NCBI GenBank assembly: GCA_949130495.1
Contig: OX422207.1
Coordinates: forward strand, 374,873,868-374,937,867
Source of the DNA: Sambucus nigra
Taxonomy: Eukaryota; Streptophyta; Magnoliopsida; Dipsacales; Adoxaceae
Length of the DNA stretch: 64,000 bases
Reading direction: 5' to 3'
The notes under the pieces were generated by a model, which did no database searches, had not been told where the DNA came from, and saw only the letters and a program-made list of their open reading frames with translations. A program made the position numbers and the translations under genes. Numbering within the stretch: position 1 is the first letter of the stretch; the number at the start of each line of letters is the position of its first letter. Positions 12,650 to 25,985 of the stretch are shown in pieces.

Positions 12650-14250
12650 CACATTGGTCCCGTGCGAGGTGTTCGTGACTCTTACCAAACCGATTTGTGG
12701 CTGTGTTATGTTTTCACCGTCAGATGGCTTGTTTTTATGCTTAAGTCTAATTTTGTGCAAATATACGACATACACTCAAATCGTGAGCTCCGTGACTACG
12801 CAGTCGCTTCCTAAGGGTCACATTGGTCCCGTGTGAGGCGTTCATGACTCTTACAGGACCGGGTGATGGCTGATTTATGTTTTCACCCTTCGAGGGCCTG
12901 TTTTTATGCTTAAGTCTTATTTTGTGCAAATTTTCATCGTACACTCAAACCGAGAGCCACGTGACTACGCGGTCGGTTCCTACGAGACACATTGGTCCCG
13001 TGTGAGGCGTTCTACACTCTTACGGTATGGTTTTGTGGCTGTTTTATGTTTTCACCCTTCTATGGCATATTTTTAAGCTTAAGTCTAATTTTGTCCAAAT
13101 TTACGTCGTACATTCAAATCGGGAGCTCTGGGGCTATGCGGTCGGTTCCTACGGATCACATTACTCCCTTGCGAGGTGTTCGTGATTCTTACGAGACCGT
13201 TTTAGATTTGTTTTATGTTTTCACCCTTTTATGGCATATTTTTATGCTTAAGTATAATTTTGTGCAAATTTATGTCGTACACTCAAACACGGATCCCCGT
13301 GACTACGCGATCAGTTCCTACGGGTCACATTAGTCTCGTGCAAGGTGTTCTTGACTCTTACGGGACCTTTTTGTGTTTATTTTACGTTTGCACCCTTCGA
13401 TGGAATGTTTTTAGGCTTAAGTAAAACTTTTTTCAAATTTACGTCGTACACTCCAATCGGGAGCCCCATGACTACGCGGTCGGTTCCTACGGGTCACATT
13501 GGTCCCGTGTGAGGCGTTCGTGACTCTTACGAAACTTTTTTGTGGTTGTTTTAAGTTTTCACCCTTCGATGGCATGTTTTTAGGCTTAAGTCCAACATTG
13601 TGCATATTTATGTCGTACACTCCAACCGGGAGCCTCGTGACTACGCGGTCGGTTCCTACGAGTCACATGGGTCCTGTGCGAGGTGTTCTTGACTCTTACG
13701 GGACCGTTTTGAGTTTGTTTTACGTTCTCACCCTTTGATGGCAAGTTTTTATGCTTAAGTCTAACTTTTTGCAAGTTTACATCGGACACTCAAACCGGGA
13801 GCTCCGTGACTACGCGATCAGTTCCTACGGGTCACATTGGTCCCGTGTGAGTCGTTCGTGACTCTTTCGGGACCGTTTTGTGTTTGTTTTACATTTTCAT
13901 CCTTCGATGGCATATTTTCATGCTCAAGTATAACTTTTTGCAAGTTTACGTCATACACTCCAACCGGGACCCCCGTGACTACGCGGTCGGTTCCTACGGG
14001 TCACGGGCATCCCATGCGAGGCGTTTGTGACTATTACGGGACCATTTTGTGTTTGTTATACATTTTTACCCTTCGATGGAATGTTTTCGTGCATAAGGCC
14101 AACCTTTTGCAAATTTACTTCGTACCCTCCAACCGGGAGCTCCGTAACTACCCGGTCGATTCCTACGAGTCACATTAGTCCCGTACATGGTGTTCGTGAC
14201 TCTTACCTGAACGAGTTGTGTCTATTTTATGTTTTCCCTTCGAACACATA
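12650..14250. repeat. Higher-order block beta, copy 1 (short)
   Basis: Marked by the unusual GGACCGGGTGATGG monomer near 12857, followed by a GAGGGCCTG monomer, a monomer with ACGGTACGGTTTTG, a CACCCTTTTATGG monomer and a CTCGTGACTAC plus CACATGGGTC monomer. The same series occurs at 17.6, 22.4 and 26.0 kb. The offset to copy 2 is 5,004 bp at the left, about 5,175 bp in the middle and about 5,515 bp at the right, so copy 2 has gained, or this copy has lost, one and then two further monomers. Confidence 0.75.
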
Positions 14251-14439
14251 ATTTTTTTGCTTAAGTCTAACTTTTTGCAAATTTACATCGTACACTAAAA
14301 TCGAGAGCCCCGTGACTATGCGGTCGGTTTCTTTGAGTCACATTCGTCCCCTGCGAGGTGTTCGTGACTCTTACGGGACCGTTTTGTGTTTATTTTATGT
14401 TTTCACCCTTCGATGGCATAATTTTATGCTTAAGTATAA

Positions 14440-17340
14440 CTTTTTGCAAATTTACGTCGTACACTCAAATCGGGAGACCCGTGACTATCGGTCGGTTCCT
14501 ACGAGTCGCATTGGTCCTGTTCGAGGTGTTTGTGACTCTTACCGGACCGATTTGTGGCTGTGTTACGTTTTCACCCTCATATGGCTTATTTTTATGCTTA
14601 AGTATAATTTTGTGCAAATATTGGTCGTACACTAAAACTGGGAGCCTCGTGACTACGCGGTCATTTTCTAAGGTTCACATTGGTCCCATGCGAGGCGTTC
14701 GTGACTCTTACATGACCGATTTGTGGCTGTTTTATGTTTTCACCCTTCGAGGGCATGTTTTTATTCTTAGGTCTAATTTTGTGCAAATTTTCATCGTACA
14801 CTCAAACCGGGAGCCCCGTGACTATGTGGTCAGTTCTTACGAGACACATTGGTCCCGTGTGAGGCGTTCTGGACTCTTACGGTACGGTTTTGTAGTTGTT
14901 TTACGTTTTCCCCCTTCTATGGCATATTTTTACGCTTAAGTCTAATTTTGTCCAAATTTACGTCATGTATTCAAACCGGGAGCCTCTTGGCTACGCGGTC
15001 GGTTCCTATGGGTCACATTAGTCCCGTGCGAGGTGTTCGTGAGTCTTACAAGACGGTTTTAGATTTGTTTTACGTTTTCACCCTTCTATGGTATATTTTT
15101 ATGCTTAAGTATTATTTTGTGCAAATTTACGTCGTACACTCAAATCGGGAGCCCCGTGACTACGCGATCAGTTCCAACGGGTCACATTAGTCTCGTGCGA
15201 GGTGTTCGTGACTCTTACGGCACCGTTTTGTTTTTATTTTACGTTTTCACCCTTCGATGGTATGTTTTTATGCTTAAGTCAAACGCTTTGCAAATTGAGT
15301 TCGTACACTCCAATCGGGAGCCCCTTGACTATGCGGTCGGTTCCTACGGGTCACTTTGGTCCTGTGCGAGGCCTTTGTGACTCTTACTGGACCGTTTTGT
15401 GTTTGTTTTACATTTTCACCTTTCGATGGCATGTTTTTATGCTTAAGTCATACTTTTTACAAATTTACGTCGTATACTTCAATCGGGAGCCTCGTGACTA
15501 CGCGATCGGTTCCTACGAGTCACATTGGTCCCAATTGAGGTGTTCGTGGCTCTTACCGGACCGATTGGTGGATGTTTTACATTTTCACCCTTTGATTGCA
15601 TGTTTTTGTGCTGAAGTCTAATTTTGTACAATTTTTCATCGTACACTCAAATCGGGAACTCCGTGACTACGTTATCGGTTCCTACGGGTCACCTTGGTCC
15701 CGTGCGAGTTATTTGTGAATCTTACTTGATTGATTTCTGGACGTTTTATGTTTTCACCCTTCGATGGCATGTTTTTATGCTTAAGTCTTATTTTATGCAA
15801 ATTTACGTCGTACACTCAAATCGGGAGCCCCGTGACTATGCGGTCGGCTCCTACGAGTCACATTGGTCCCCTACGAGGTGTTATTGACTCTTACTGGACT
15901 GTTTTGTGTTGGTTTTATTTTTTCACCCTTAGATAGTATATTTTTATGCTTAAGTCTAATTTTTTGTAAATTCATGTCGTACACTGAAATCGGGAGTCCC
16001 GTGATTATATGGTCAGTTCCTCCGGGTCACATTGATCCCGTGCGAGGCGTTTGTGATTCTTGCGGAACCGTTTTGTGGTATTTTACGTTTTCACCCTTCG
16101 ATGTCATATTTTTGCGCTTAAGTCAACCGTTTTGTAAATTTACATCGTACACTTCAATCGGGAGCCTCGTGACTACGCGGTCAATTCCTACGAGTCAAAT
16201 GGGTCCCGTGCGAAGTGTTCGTGACTCTTACGGGATCGTTTTGTGTTTGTTTTATGTTTTCACCCTTCGATGGCATTTTTTATGCTTAAGTCTAACTTTT
16301 TGCAGATTTACGTCGGACACTCAAATCGGGAGCAATGTGAGTGCGCGATCAGTTCCTACGGGTCATATTGGTCCCGTGTGAGGGGTTTGTGACTCTTACG
16401 GGACCGTTTTGTGTTTGTTTTAAGTTTTCATCCTTCGATGGCATGTTTTCATGCTTAAGCCTAACTTCTTATAAATTTAAGTCGTACCCTCTAACTGGGA
16501 GCCCTGTGACTATGCTGTTGGTTCCTACGGGTCACGATGGTCCCGTGCGAGGCGTTTGTGACTCTTACGGGACCATTTTATGTTTTTTTTACATTTTTCC
16601 CTTCGATGATAAGTTTTTATGCTTAAGTCTAACTTTTTTCAAATTTACGTCGTACACTCTAATCGGGAGCCCGTGACTACCCGGTCGGTTCCTACGAGTC
16701 ACATTGGTCCCGTGCGAGGTCTTCGTGACTCTTACTGGACTATTTTGTGTTTGTTTTACGTTTTCACCCTTCGATGGAGTTTTTTTATGCTTAAGTCTAA
16801 CTTTTTACAAATTTACGTCGTACACTTCATCCGGCAGCCCCGTGACTACGCGATCGGTTCCTACGGGTCACATTGGTATTGTGCGAGGCGTTCGTGACTC
16901 TTATAGGACCGTTTTGTGTTTGTTTTATGTTTCACCCTTTGATGGCATATTTTTATGCATATATCTAAATTTTCGTAAATTTACGTCGTACACTCAAACC
17001 GGGAGCCTCGTGACTACGGAGTCGGTTCCTACGGGTCACGGTGGTCCCGTGTGAGGTGTTCGTGATTCTAACGGGACCATTTTGTGTTTATTTTAGGTTT
17101 TCACCCTTTGATGGCATATTTTTATGCTTAAGTCTAACTTTTTGCAAATTTACATCGTGCACTCCAACCAAGAGCCCCGTGACTACGCGGTCGGTTCCTA
17201 CGGGTCACATTAGTCCCGTGCGAGGCGTTCATGACTTTTACGGGTCCTTTTTGTGTTTATTTTATATTTTCATCCTTCAATGCCATGTTTTTATGGTTAA
17301 GACCAACTTATTGTAAATTTACATCGTACACTCGAACCGG
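14440..17340. repeat. Higher-order block gamma, copy 1
   Basis: About 17 monomers carrying rare markers: GTCCCAATTGAGG (15529), GCGAGTTATT (about 15704), TGATTGATTTCTGG (about 15728), TGTGTTGGTTTTA (about 15905) and GAGGGGTTTG (about 16380). The same series occurs at 20.3 kb (offset 4,836), 30.8 kb (offset about 16,319) and 36.2 kb (a further 5,396). The partners at 30.8 and 36.2 kb are matched over nearly the whole block. Confidence 0.8.
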
Positions 17341-17570
17341 GATCCCCGTGATTACGCGGTCGGTACCCATGGGTCACATTGGTCCCGTGGGAGGCATTAG
17401 TTTGATGGCATATTTTTATGCTTAAGTCTAAATTTTCGCAAATTTACGTCGTACACTAAAATCGGGAGCCCCGTGACTACGCGGTCGTTTTTTACGGGTC
17501 ACATTAGTCCCCTGCAAGGTGTTCGTGAGTTTTGTGTTTGTTTTACGTTTTCACCCTTCGATGGCATATT
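17341..17570. repeat. Two truncated monomers at a gamma/beta junction
   Basis: Near 17400 GGCATTAGT jumps to TTGATGGC, losing about 44 bp that are present in the homologous monomer near 22230. Near 17528 GTTCGTGAG jumps to TTTTGTG, losing about 15 bp compared with the homologue near 22405. At the matching place in copy 2 a monomer is missing altogether, which explains why the gamma offset of 4,839 bp falls to the beta offset of 4,727 bp. Confidence 0.8.
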
Positions 17571-17599
17571 TTTATGCTTAAGTATAACTTTTTTCAAAT

Positions 17600-20280
17600 T
17601 TATATCGTACACTCAAACCCGAAGCCCCGTGACTACTCGGTCGGTCCCTACGAGTCACATTGGTCCCCTGCGAGGTGTTCGTGACTCTTATCGAACCGAT
17701 TTGTGGCTGTGTTACGTTTTCACCGTTCGATGGCTTGTTTTATGCTTAAGTTTAATTTTGTGCAAATATACGTCGTACACTCAAACCGGGAGCCCCGTGA
17801 CTACGCGGTCGATTCCTAAGGGTCACATTGGTCCCGTGTGAGGCGTTCATGACTCTTACAGGACCGGGTGATGGTTGTTCTATGTTTTCACCCTTCGAGG
17901 GCATGTTTTTATGCTTAAGTCTTATTTTGTGCAAATTTTCGTTGTACACTCAAACCGGGAGCCACGTGACTACGCGGTCGGTTCCTACGAGACACATTGG
18001 TCCCGTGCGAGGCGTTCTTGACCCTTACGGTACGGTTTTGTTGCTCTTTTATATTTTCACCCTTCTATGGCATATTTTTAAGCTTAAGTTTAATTTTGTC
18101 CAAATTTACGTCGTACATTCAAACCGGGAGCTCCGTGGCTATGCGGTCGGTTCCTACGGGTCACATTACTCCCGTGCGAGGTGTACGTGACTCTTACGAG
18201 ACTGTTTTGGATTTGTTTTACGTTTTCACCATTCTATGGCATATTTTTATGCTTAAGTATAAATTTGTCCAAATTTACGTCGTACACTCAAACCGGGATT
18301 CCCGTGACTACGCGATCAGTTCCTACGGTTCACATTAGTCTCGTGCGAGGTGTTCGTGACTCTTACGGGACCATTTTGTGTTTATTTTACGTTTGCACCC
18401 TTCGACGGTATGTTTTTATGCTTAAGTCAAAATTTTTGCAAATTTACGTCGTACACTCCAATCGGGAGCCCCATGACTACGCGGTCAGTTCCTATGGGTC
18501 ACATTGGTCCCGTGCGAGGCCTTCGCGACTCTTACTGGACCGTTTTGTGTTTGTTTTACATTTTCACCGTTCGATGGCATGGTTTTACGCTTAAGTCAAA
18601 CTTTATAATAATTTACGTTGTACACTCCAATCGGGAGCCCCATGACTACGCGATCGGTTCCTACGGGTCATATTGGTCCCGTACGAGGCGTTCGTGACTC
18701 TTATGAAATGGTTTTATGGTTATTTTAAGTTTTCACCCTTCGATGGCATGTTTGTATGCTTAAGTCCAACGTTGTGCAAATTTATGTCGTACACTCCAAC
18801 CGGGAGCCTCGTGACTACGTGGTCGGTTCCTACGAGTCACATGGGTCCCGTGCAAGGTGTTCGTGACTCTTACGGGACTGTTTTGTGTTTGTTTTACGTT
18901 CTCACCCTTCAATGGCAAGTTTTTATGCTTAAGTATATCTTTTTGCAAATTTACGTCGGACACTCAAACCGGGAGCCCCGTGACTACGAGGTCAGTTCCT
19001 ACGGGTCACATTAGTCCCGTGTGAGTCGTTCGTGACTCTTAAGGGACCGTTTTGTGTTTGTTTTACATTTTCATCCTTCGCTGGCATGTTTTCATGCTTA
19101 AGTATAACTTTTTGCAAATTTACGTCGTACAATCCAATCGGGAGCCCCGTGACTACGCGGTCGGTTCATACGGGTCATGATGGTCCCGTACGAGGCGTTC
19201 GTGACTCTTACGGGGCCGTTTTGTGTCTGTTTTACATTTTGACCCTTTGATGGCATATTTGTATGCTTATGTCGAACTGTTTGCTAATTTATGTCGTACA
19301 CTCCAACCGGGAGTCCCGTGATTATCCGGTAGGTTCCTACGAGTTACATTGGTCCCGTGCGAGGTCATCCTGACTCTTACTGGATCTTTTTTTGTTTGTT
19401 TTACATTTTCACCCTTTGGTGGAATGTTTTTAAGCTTAATTCTAACTTTTTGTAAGTTTACGTCGTACTCTCCAAACGGGAGCCCCGTGACTACGCGGTC
19501 GGTTCCTACGGGTCACGATGGTCCCCTGCGAGGCGTTTGTGACTATTATGGGACCATTTTGTGTTTGTTTTACATTTTCACCCTTCGATGGAATTTTTTG
19601 TGAATAAGTCCAACATTTTGCAAATTTACATCGTACCCTCCAACCGGGAGCTCCGTGACTACCCGGTTGATTCCTACGAGTCTCATTAAACCCGTGCATG
19701 GTGTTCGCGAATCTTACCAGAACGATTTATGGCTGTTTTATGTTTTCACCCTTCGAACACATGCTTTTATGCTTAATCCTCTTTATTTACAACTTTACGT
19801 CATACACTCAAACTGGGAGCGCAGTGACTACGCGATCCGTTCCTACGGGTCACATTAGTCCCGTGCGAGGTGTTCATGACTCTAACAGGACCGTTTTGTT
19901 TTTGTTTTACGTATTCACCCTTGGATGGAATGTTTTTATGCTTAAGCCTAACTTTTTTAAAATTTACGTCGTACACTCAAACTAGGAGCCCTGTGACTAC
20001 AAGGTTGGTACCTATGGGTCACATTGGTCCCGTGCGAGGCGTTCATGACTCTTACGGGACCGTTTTGTGTTTGTTTTACGTTTTCACCCCACGATGGAAT
20101 ATTTTTATACTTAAGTCTAACTTTTTGCAAATTTACGTCGTACATTAAAACCGAGAGCCCCGTAACTACGCGATCGGTTTCTACGGGTCACATTTGTCCC
20201 CTGCGAGGGATTCATGACTCTTACTGTACCGTTTTGTGTTTGTTTTACGCTTTCACCCTTCAATGGCATTTTTTTGTGCT
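17600..20280. repeat. Higher-order block beta, copy 2
   Basis: Contains the GGGTGATGG marker at about 17866, a CATGGTTTTA monomer at 18578 that copies 1 and 3 lack, the TTCGAACACATG monomer (about 19753) and the ATTTACAACTTTACG variant. The offset to copy 3 is 4,727 bp left of the CATGGTTTTA monomer and 4,560 bp right of it, exactly the effect of one extra monomer here. It runs directly into gamma copy 2. Confidence 0.8.
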
Positions 20281-20329
20281 TAAGTCCAGCTATTTACAAA
20301 TTTACATCGTACACTCACTCGGGAGCCCC

Positions 20330-22430
20330 GTGACTAGGTGGTCGGTTCCTACGAGTCACATTGGTCCCGATTGAGGTGTTCGTGACTCTTACCGGACCAA
20401 TTGGTGGATGCTTTACATTTTCACCCTTTGATTGCATATTTTTATGCTCAAGTCTAATTTTGTACAATTTTTCATCGTACACTCAAATCGGGAGCTCCGT
20501 GACTACGTGGTCGCTTCCTACGGATCACATTGGTCCCGTGCGAGTTATTCGTGACTCTTACCTGATTGATTTTTGGATGTTTTATGTTTTCACCCTTCGA
20601 TGGCATGTTTTTATGCTTAAGTCTTATTTTGTGCAAATTTACATCGTACACTCAAATCGGGAGCCCCGTGACTACGCGGTCGGTTCCTATGAGTCACATT
20701 GGTCCCGTGCGCGGTGTTATTGACTCTTACCGGACCGTTTTGTGTTGGTTTTATTTTTTCACCCTTCGATAGCATATTTTTATGCTTAAGTCTAATTTTT
20801 TATAAATTCACATCGTACACTAAAACCGGGAGGCCCGTGACTATGCGATCGATTCCTACGGGTAACATTGATCCCGTGCGAGGCGTTCGTGACTCTTACG
20901 GGACCGTTTTGTGGCTATTTTACGTTTTAACCCTTCGATGGCATATTTTTGTGCTTAAGTCAACCGTTTTGTAAATTTACATCGTAGACTCCAACTGGGA
21001 GCCTCGTGACTACGCGGTTGGTTCCTACGAGTCACATGGGTCCCGTACGAAGTGTTCGTGAGTCTTACGGGACCGTTTTGTGTTTGTTTTATGTTTTCAC
21101 CCTTCGATGGCATTTTTTTATGCTTAAGTCTAACTTTTTACAAATTTACGTCGGACACTCAAACTGGGAGCCACGTGAGTACGCGGTCAGTTCCTACGGG
21201 TCATATTAGTCCCGTGTGAGGGGTTTGTGACTCTTACGCGACCGTTTTATGTTTGTTTTAAGTTTTCGTCCATTGATGGCATGTTTTCATGCTTAAGCCT
21301 AACTTTTTACAAATTTAAGTCGTACACTCAAATCGGGAGCTCAATGACTACGCGGTCGGTTCCTACGGGTCACGATGGTCCCGTGCGAGGCGTTCGTGAC
21401 TCTTACAGGACCATTTTTTGTTTGTTTAACATTTTCACCCTTCGATGACATTTTTTTAAGCTTAAGTCTAACTTTTTGCGAATTGACCTTGTACACTCTA
21501 ATCAGGACCCCGTCACTACTCGGTCGGTTCCTACGAGTCACATTGGTCCCGTGCGAGGTCTTTGTGACTCTTACTGGACTGTTTTGTGTTTGTTTTGTGT
21601 TTTCACCCTTCGATGGAGTTTTTTAATGCTTAAGTCTAACTTTTTTCAAATTTACGTCGTACACTCCAATCGGGAGCCCCGAAACTACGCGATCGGTTCC
21701 TACGGGTCACATTGGTCCCGTGCGAGGCGTTCGTGACTCTTACAAGACCATTTTGTGTTTGTTTTATTTTTCACCGTTTGATGGCATATTTTTATGAATA
21801 TAACTAACTTTTTGCAAATTTACGTCGTACACTCGAATCGGGAGCCCCGTGACTATGCAATCGGTTCCTACGGGTCACGATGGTCCCGTGTGAGGTGTTC
21901 CTAATTCTAACGGGACCGTTTTGTGTTTTTTTTATGTTTTCACCCTTCGATGGCATATTTTTATGCTTAAGTGTAACTTTTTTCAAATTTACGTCGTACA
22001 CTCCAACCAGGAGCCCCGTGACTTTACGGTCGGTTCCTACGGGTCACATTAGTCCCGTGGGAGGCGTTCGTGACTTTTATGTGTCCTTTTTGTGTTTGTT
22101 TTACGTTTTCACCCTCCAATGGCATGTTTTTATGCTTATGTCCAACTTATTGTAAATTTACGTCGTACACTTGAACTGGGAGTCTCGTGACTACGCGGTC
22201 GGTACCTATGGGTCACATTGGTCCCGTGGGAGGCATTAGTGACTCTTACGGGACTGTTTTGTGTTTGTTTTACTTTTTAACCCCTCGATGGAATATTTTT
22301 ATCCTTAAGTCTAACTTTTCGCAAATTTACGCCGTACACTAAAACCGGGAGCCCCGTGACTATGCGGTCGGTTTCTACGGGTCACATTAGTCCCCTGCGA
22401 GGTGTTCGTGACTCTTACGGGTCCGTTTTG
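20330..22430. repeat. Higher-order block gamma, copy 2 (shorter)
   Basis: Starts near the GTCCCGATTGAGG marker (20365) and repeats the gamma series: GAGTTATT, TGATTGATTTTTGG, TGTGTTGGTTTTATT, AACCGTTTTG and GAGGGGTTTG. The offset from copy 1 is 4,836-4,839 bp. The part of gamma left of this marker in copies 1, 3 and 4 is absent, so the copy is truncated on the left. Confidence 0.8.
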
Positions 22431-22439
22431 TGTTTTTTT

Positions 22440-25400
22440 ATGTTTTCACCCATCGATGACTTATTTTTATGCTTAAGTCTAATTTTGTGCAAATATACGT
22501 CGTACACTCAAATCGGGAGTCTCGTGACTACGCGGTCGATTCCTAAGGGTCACATTGGTCCTGTGTGAGGCGATCATGACTCTTACAGGACCGGGTGATG
22601 GCTATTTTATGTTTTTACCCTTCGAGGGCATGTTTTTATGCTTAACTCTTATTTTGTGCAGATTTTTGTCGTACACTCAAACCAGGAGCCACGTGACTAC
22701 GCGATCGGTTCCTAAGAGACACATTGGTCCCGTGCGAGGCATTCTTGATTCTTATGGTACGATTTTGTGGCTATTTTATGTTTTCACCTTTCTATGGCAT
22801 ATTTTTAAGCTTAAGTCTAATTTTGTCCAAATTTACATCGTACCTTCAAACCGGGAGCTCCGTGGCTACGCGGTTGGTTTCGACGGGTCACATTACTCCC
22901 GTGCGAGGTGTTCGTGACTCTTACGAGACCGTTTTGGATTGGTTTTACGTTTTCACCCTTTTATGGAATATTTTTATGCTTAAGTATAATTTTGTGCAAA
23001 TTTACATCGTACACTCAAAACGGGAGCCCCGTGACTACGCGATCAGTTCTTACGGGTCAAATTAGTCTCGTGCGAGGTGTTCGTGACTTTTACGGGACCG
23101 TTTTGTGTTTATTTTACATTTGCACCCTTCGATGGTATGTTTTCATGCTTAAGTCAAACTTTTTTCAAATTTACGTCGTACACTCCAATCGGGAGCCCCA
23201 TGACTACACGATTGGTTTCTACGGGTCACATTGGTCCCGTGCGAGGCGTTCACGACTCTCACGAAACTGTTTTGTAGTTGTTTTAAGTTTTCACCCTTCG
23301 ATGGCATATTTTTATGCTTAAGTCCAACGTTGTGAAAATTTATGCCATACACTCCAACCGGGAGCCTCGTAGCTACGCGGTCGGTTCCTACAAGTCTAGT
23401 GGGTCCCGTGCGAGGTGTTCGTGACTCTTACAGGACCGTTTTGTGTTTGTTTTAAGTTTTCACCTTTCGATGGCATGTTTTCATGCTTAAACCTAGCTTT
23501 TTTAAAATTTACGTCGTACAGTCCAACCGGGAGCCCCGTGACTATGCGATCAGTTCTTACGGGTCACAATGGTCCCATGCGAGCAGTTCGTGACTCTTAC
23601 GGGACCGTTTTATGTTTGTTTTTAGTTTTCACCCTTCGATGGCATGTTTTTATGCCTAAGTACATTTTTTTTGCAAATTTACGTCGTACACTCCAATCGG
23701 GAGCCCCGTGACTACCTGGTCGGTTCCTACGAGTCACATTGGTCCCATGCGAAGTGTTCGTGACACTTATGGGACCGTTTTGTGTTTGTTTTATGTTTTC
23801 ACCCTTCGATGGCATATTTTTATGCTTAAGTACAAATTTTTGCTAATTTACGTCGTACACTCCAACTGGGAGCCCCGTGATTATCCTATCGGTTCCTACG
23901 AGTTACATTGGTCCCGTACGAGGTCTTCCTGACTCTTCCTGGACCGTTTTTTGTTTGTTTTACATTTTCAGCCTTTGATGGATTGTTTTTAAGCTTAAGT
24001 CTAACTTTTTGCAAGTTTACGTTGTACACTCCAACTGGGAGCCCCGTGACCATGCGGTCGGTTCCTACCGGTCACGATGGCCCCGTGCGAGGCGTTTATG
24101 ACTATTACGGGACCATTTTGTGTTTGTTTTACCTTTTCACCATTCGATGGAATGTTTTTGTACATAAGTCCAACCTTTTGTAAATTTACGTCGTACCTTC
24201 CAACCGGGAGCTCCTTGACTACCCGGTCGATTCCTACGAGTCACATTGGTCCCGTGCATGGTGTTCGTGACTCTTACCGGAATGATTTGTGGCTATTTTA
24301 TGTTTTCACCCTTCGAACACATGCTTTTATGCTTAATCATATTTATTTACAACTTTACGTTGTACACTCAAACCGGGAGCCCCGTGACTACGCGATCCGT
24401 TCCTACGGGTCACATTAGTCCCGTGCGAGGTGTTCATGACTCTAACGGGACCATTTTGTTTTTGTTTTACATTTTCACCCTTCGATGGCATGTTTTTATG
24501 CTTAAGTCTAAATTTTTTAGAATTTACGTCGTACACTCAAACTGGGATCCCCGTGACTACACGATCGGTACCTATGGGTCACATTGGTCTCGTGCGAGGC
24601 GTTCATGACTCTTACGGGACCTTTTTGTGTTTGTTTTACGTTTTCACCCTACGGTGGTATATTTTTGTGCTTAAGTTTAACATTTTGAAAAATTACATCG
24701 TACACTAAAAGTGGGAGCCCCGTGACTACGCGGTCGATTTCTACAGGTCACATTAGTCCCTTGCGAGGTGTTCGTGTCTCTTACGGGACTGTTTTGGGTT
24801 TGTTTTATGTTTTCACCCTTCGATGGCATATTTTTATGCATAAGTCTAACTTTTTGCAAATTTACATCGTACACTCAAACCGGGAGCCCCGTGACTACTC
24901 GATCGGTTCCTACGAGTCACATTGGTCCCGTGCGAGGCGTTCGTGACTCTTACAGGACCGTTTTGTAGCCGTTTTACTTTTTTTCCCTTGGATGGCATGT
25001 TTTTATGCTTAAGTCCAAATTATCATAAATTTATGTCATACACTCAGACCGGGAGCCCCGTGACTACGCGGTCGGTTCTTACGAGTCACATTGTTCCGTC
25101 CGACGTGTTCATGACTCTTACCGAATCGATTTTTGACTGTTTTCTATTTTCACCCTTCGATGGCATGTTTTTATGCTTAAGTCCAACTTTTTGTAAATTT
25201 ACATCGTACAGTCCAACCGGGAGCCCCGTGACTACCTAATCGGTTCCTACGAGTCACATCGGTCCCGTGCGAGGTCTTAATGACTCTTACTGGATCATTT
25301 TGTGTCTGTTTTATGTTTTCCCCTTTGATGGAATGTTTTTATGCTTAAGTCTAATTTTTTGCAAATTTACGTCGTACACTTCAACCGGGAGCCTCGTGAC

Positions 25401-25985
25401 TATGTGATCGGTTCTTACGGATCACGATAGTCCCGTGCGAGGTGTTCATGACTATTACGGAACCGTTTTGTGTTTATTTTACATTTTCACCCTTCAATGA
25501 CATGTTTTTGTGCTTAAGTCCAACCTTTTGCAAATTTACGTCGTAACCTCCAACTAGGAGCTCCGTGACTATGCGATCAATTCCTACGAGTCACATTGGT
25601 CCCGTGCATGGTGTTCGTGAGTCTTACCTGACCGATTTGTGGCTATTTTACGTTTTCACCCTTCGATGGCATGCTTTTATGCTTATGTCTATTTATTTTC
25701 AACTTTACGTCGTACACTCGAACCGGGAGCCCCGTGACTACGCGGTCGGTACCTACCGGTCACGTTGGTCCCGTGCGAGGCGTTCGTGACTCTTACGGTA
25801 CCATTTTGTGTTTGTTTTATGTTTTCACCCTTCGATGGCATGTTTTTATGCTTAAGTATAACTTTTTGCAAATTTACATCGTACACTCAAACTCGAAGCC
25901 CCTAGACTACTCGGTTAGTTCCTACGAGTCACATTGGTCCCGTGCGAGGTGTTTGTGACTCTTACCGAAACGATTTGTGGTTGTG
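22440..25985. repeat. Higher-order block beta, copy 3 (3.55-kb unit)
   Basis: Forms a tandem pair with the next block at a near-constant offset of 3,546-3,548 bp, or 21 monomers (21 x 169 = 3,549). Matched points include the GGGTGATGG marker (about 22592, partner about 26139), a GGTATG monomer (about 23131, partner 26679), the TTCGAACACATG monomer (about 24312, partner about 27858), the TCGTACCTTCC monomer (about 24190) and the GAGCTCCG monomer (about 25558, partner about 29105). Confidence 0.85.

Larger units (their letters stand above)
7641..12650. repeat. Satellite stretch with no long partner block identified
   Basis: About 30 monomers in normal phase. TCGTACCCTCC-type monomers appear at about 9758, 9927 and 11956. 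I did not find a partner block longer than about 1 kb within the window, although single monomer types recur. A truncated monomer lies near 12150. No gene, RNA gene or mobile element is visible. Confidence 0.85.
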
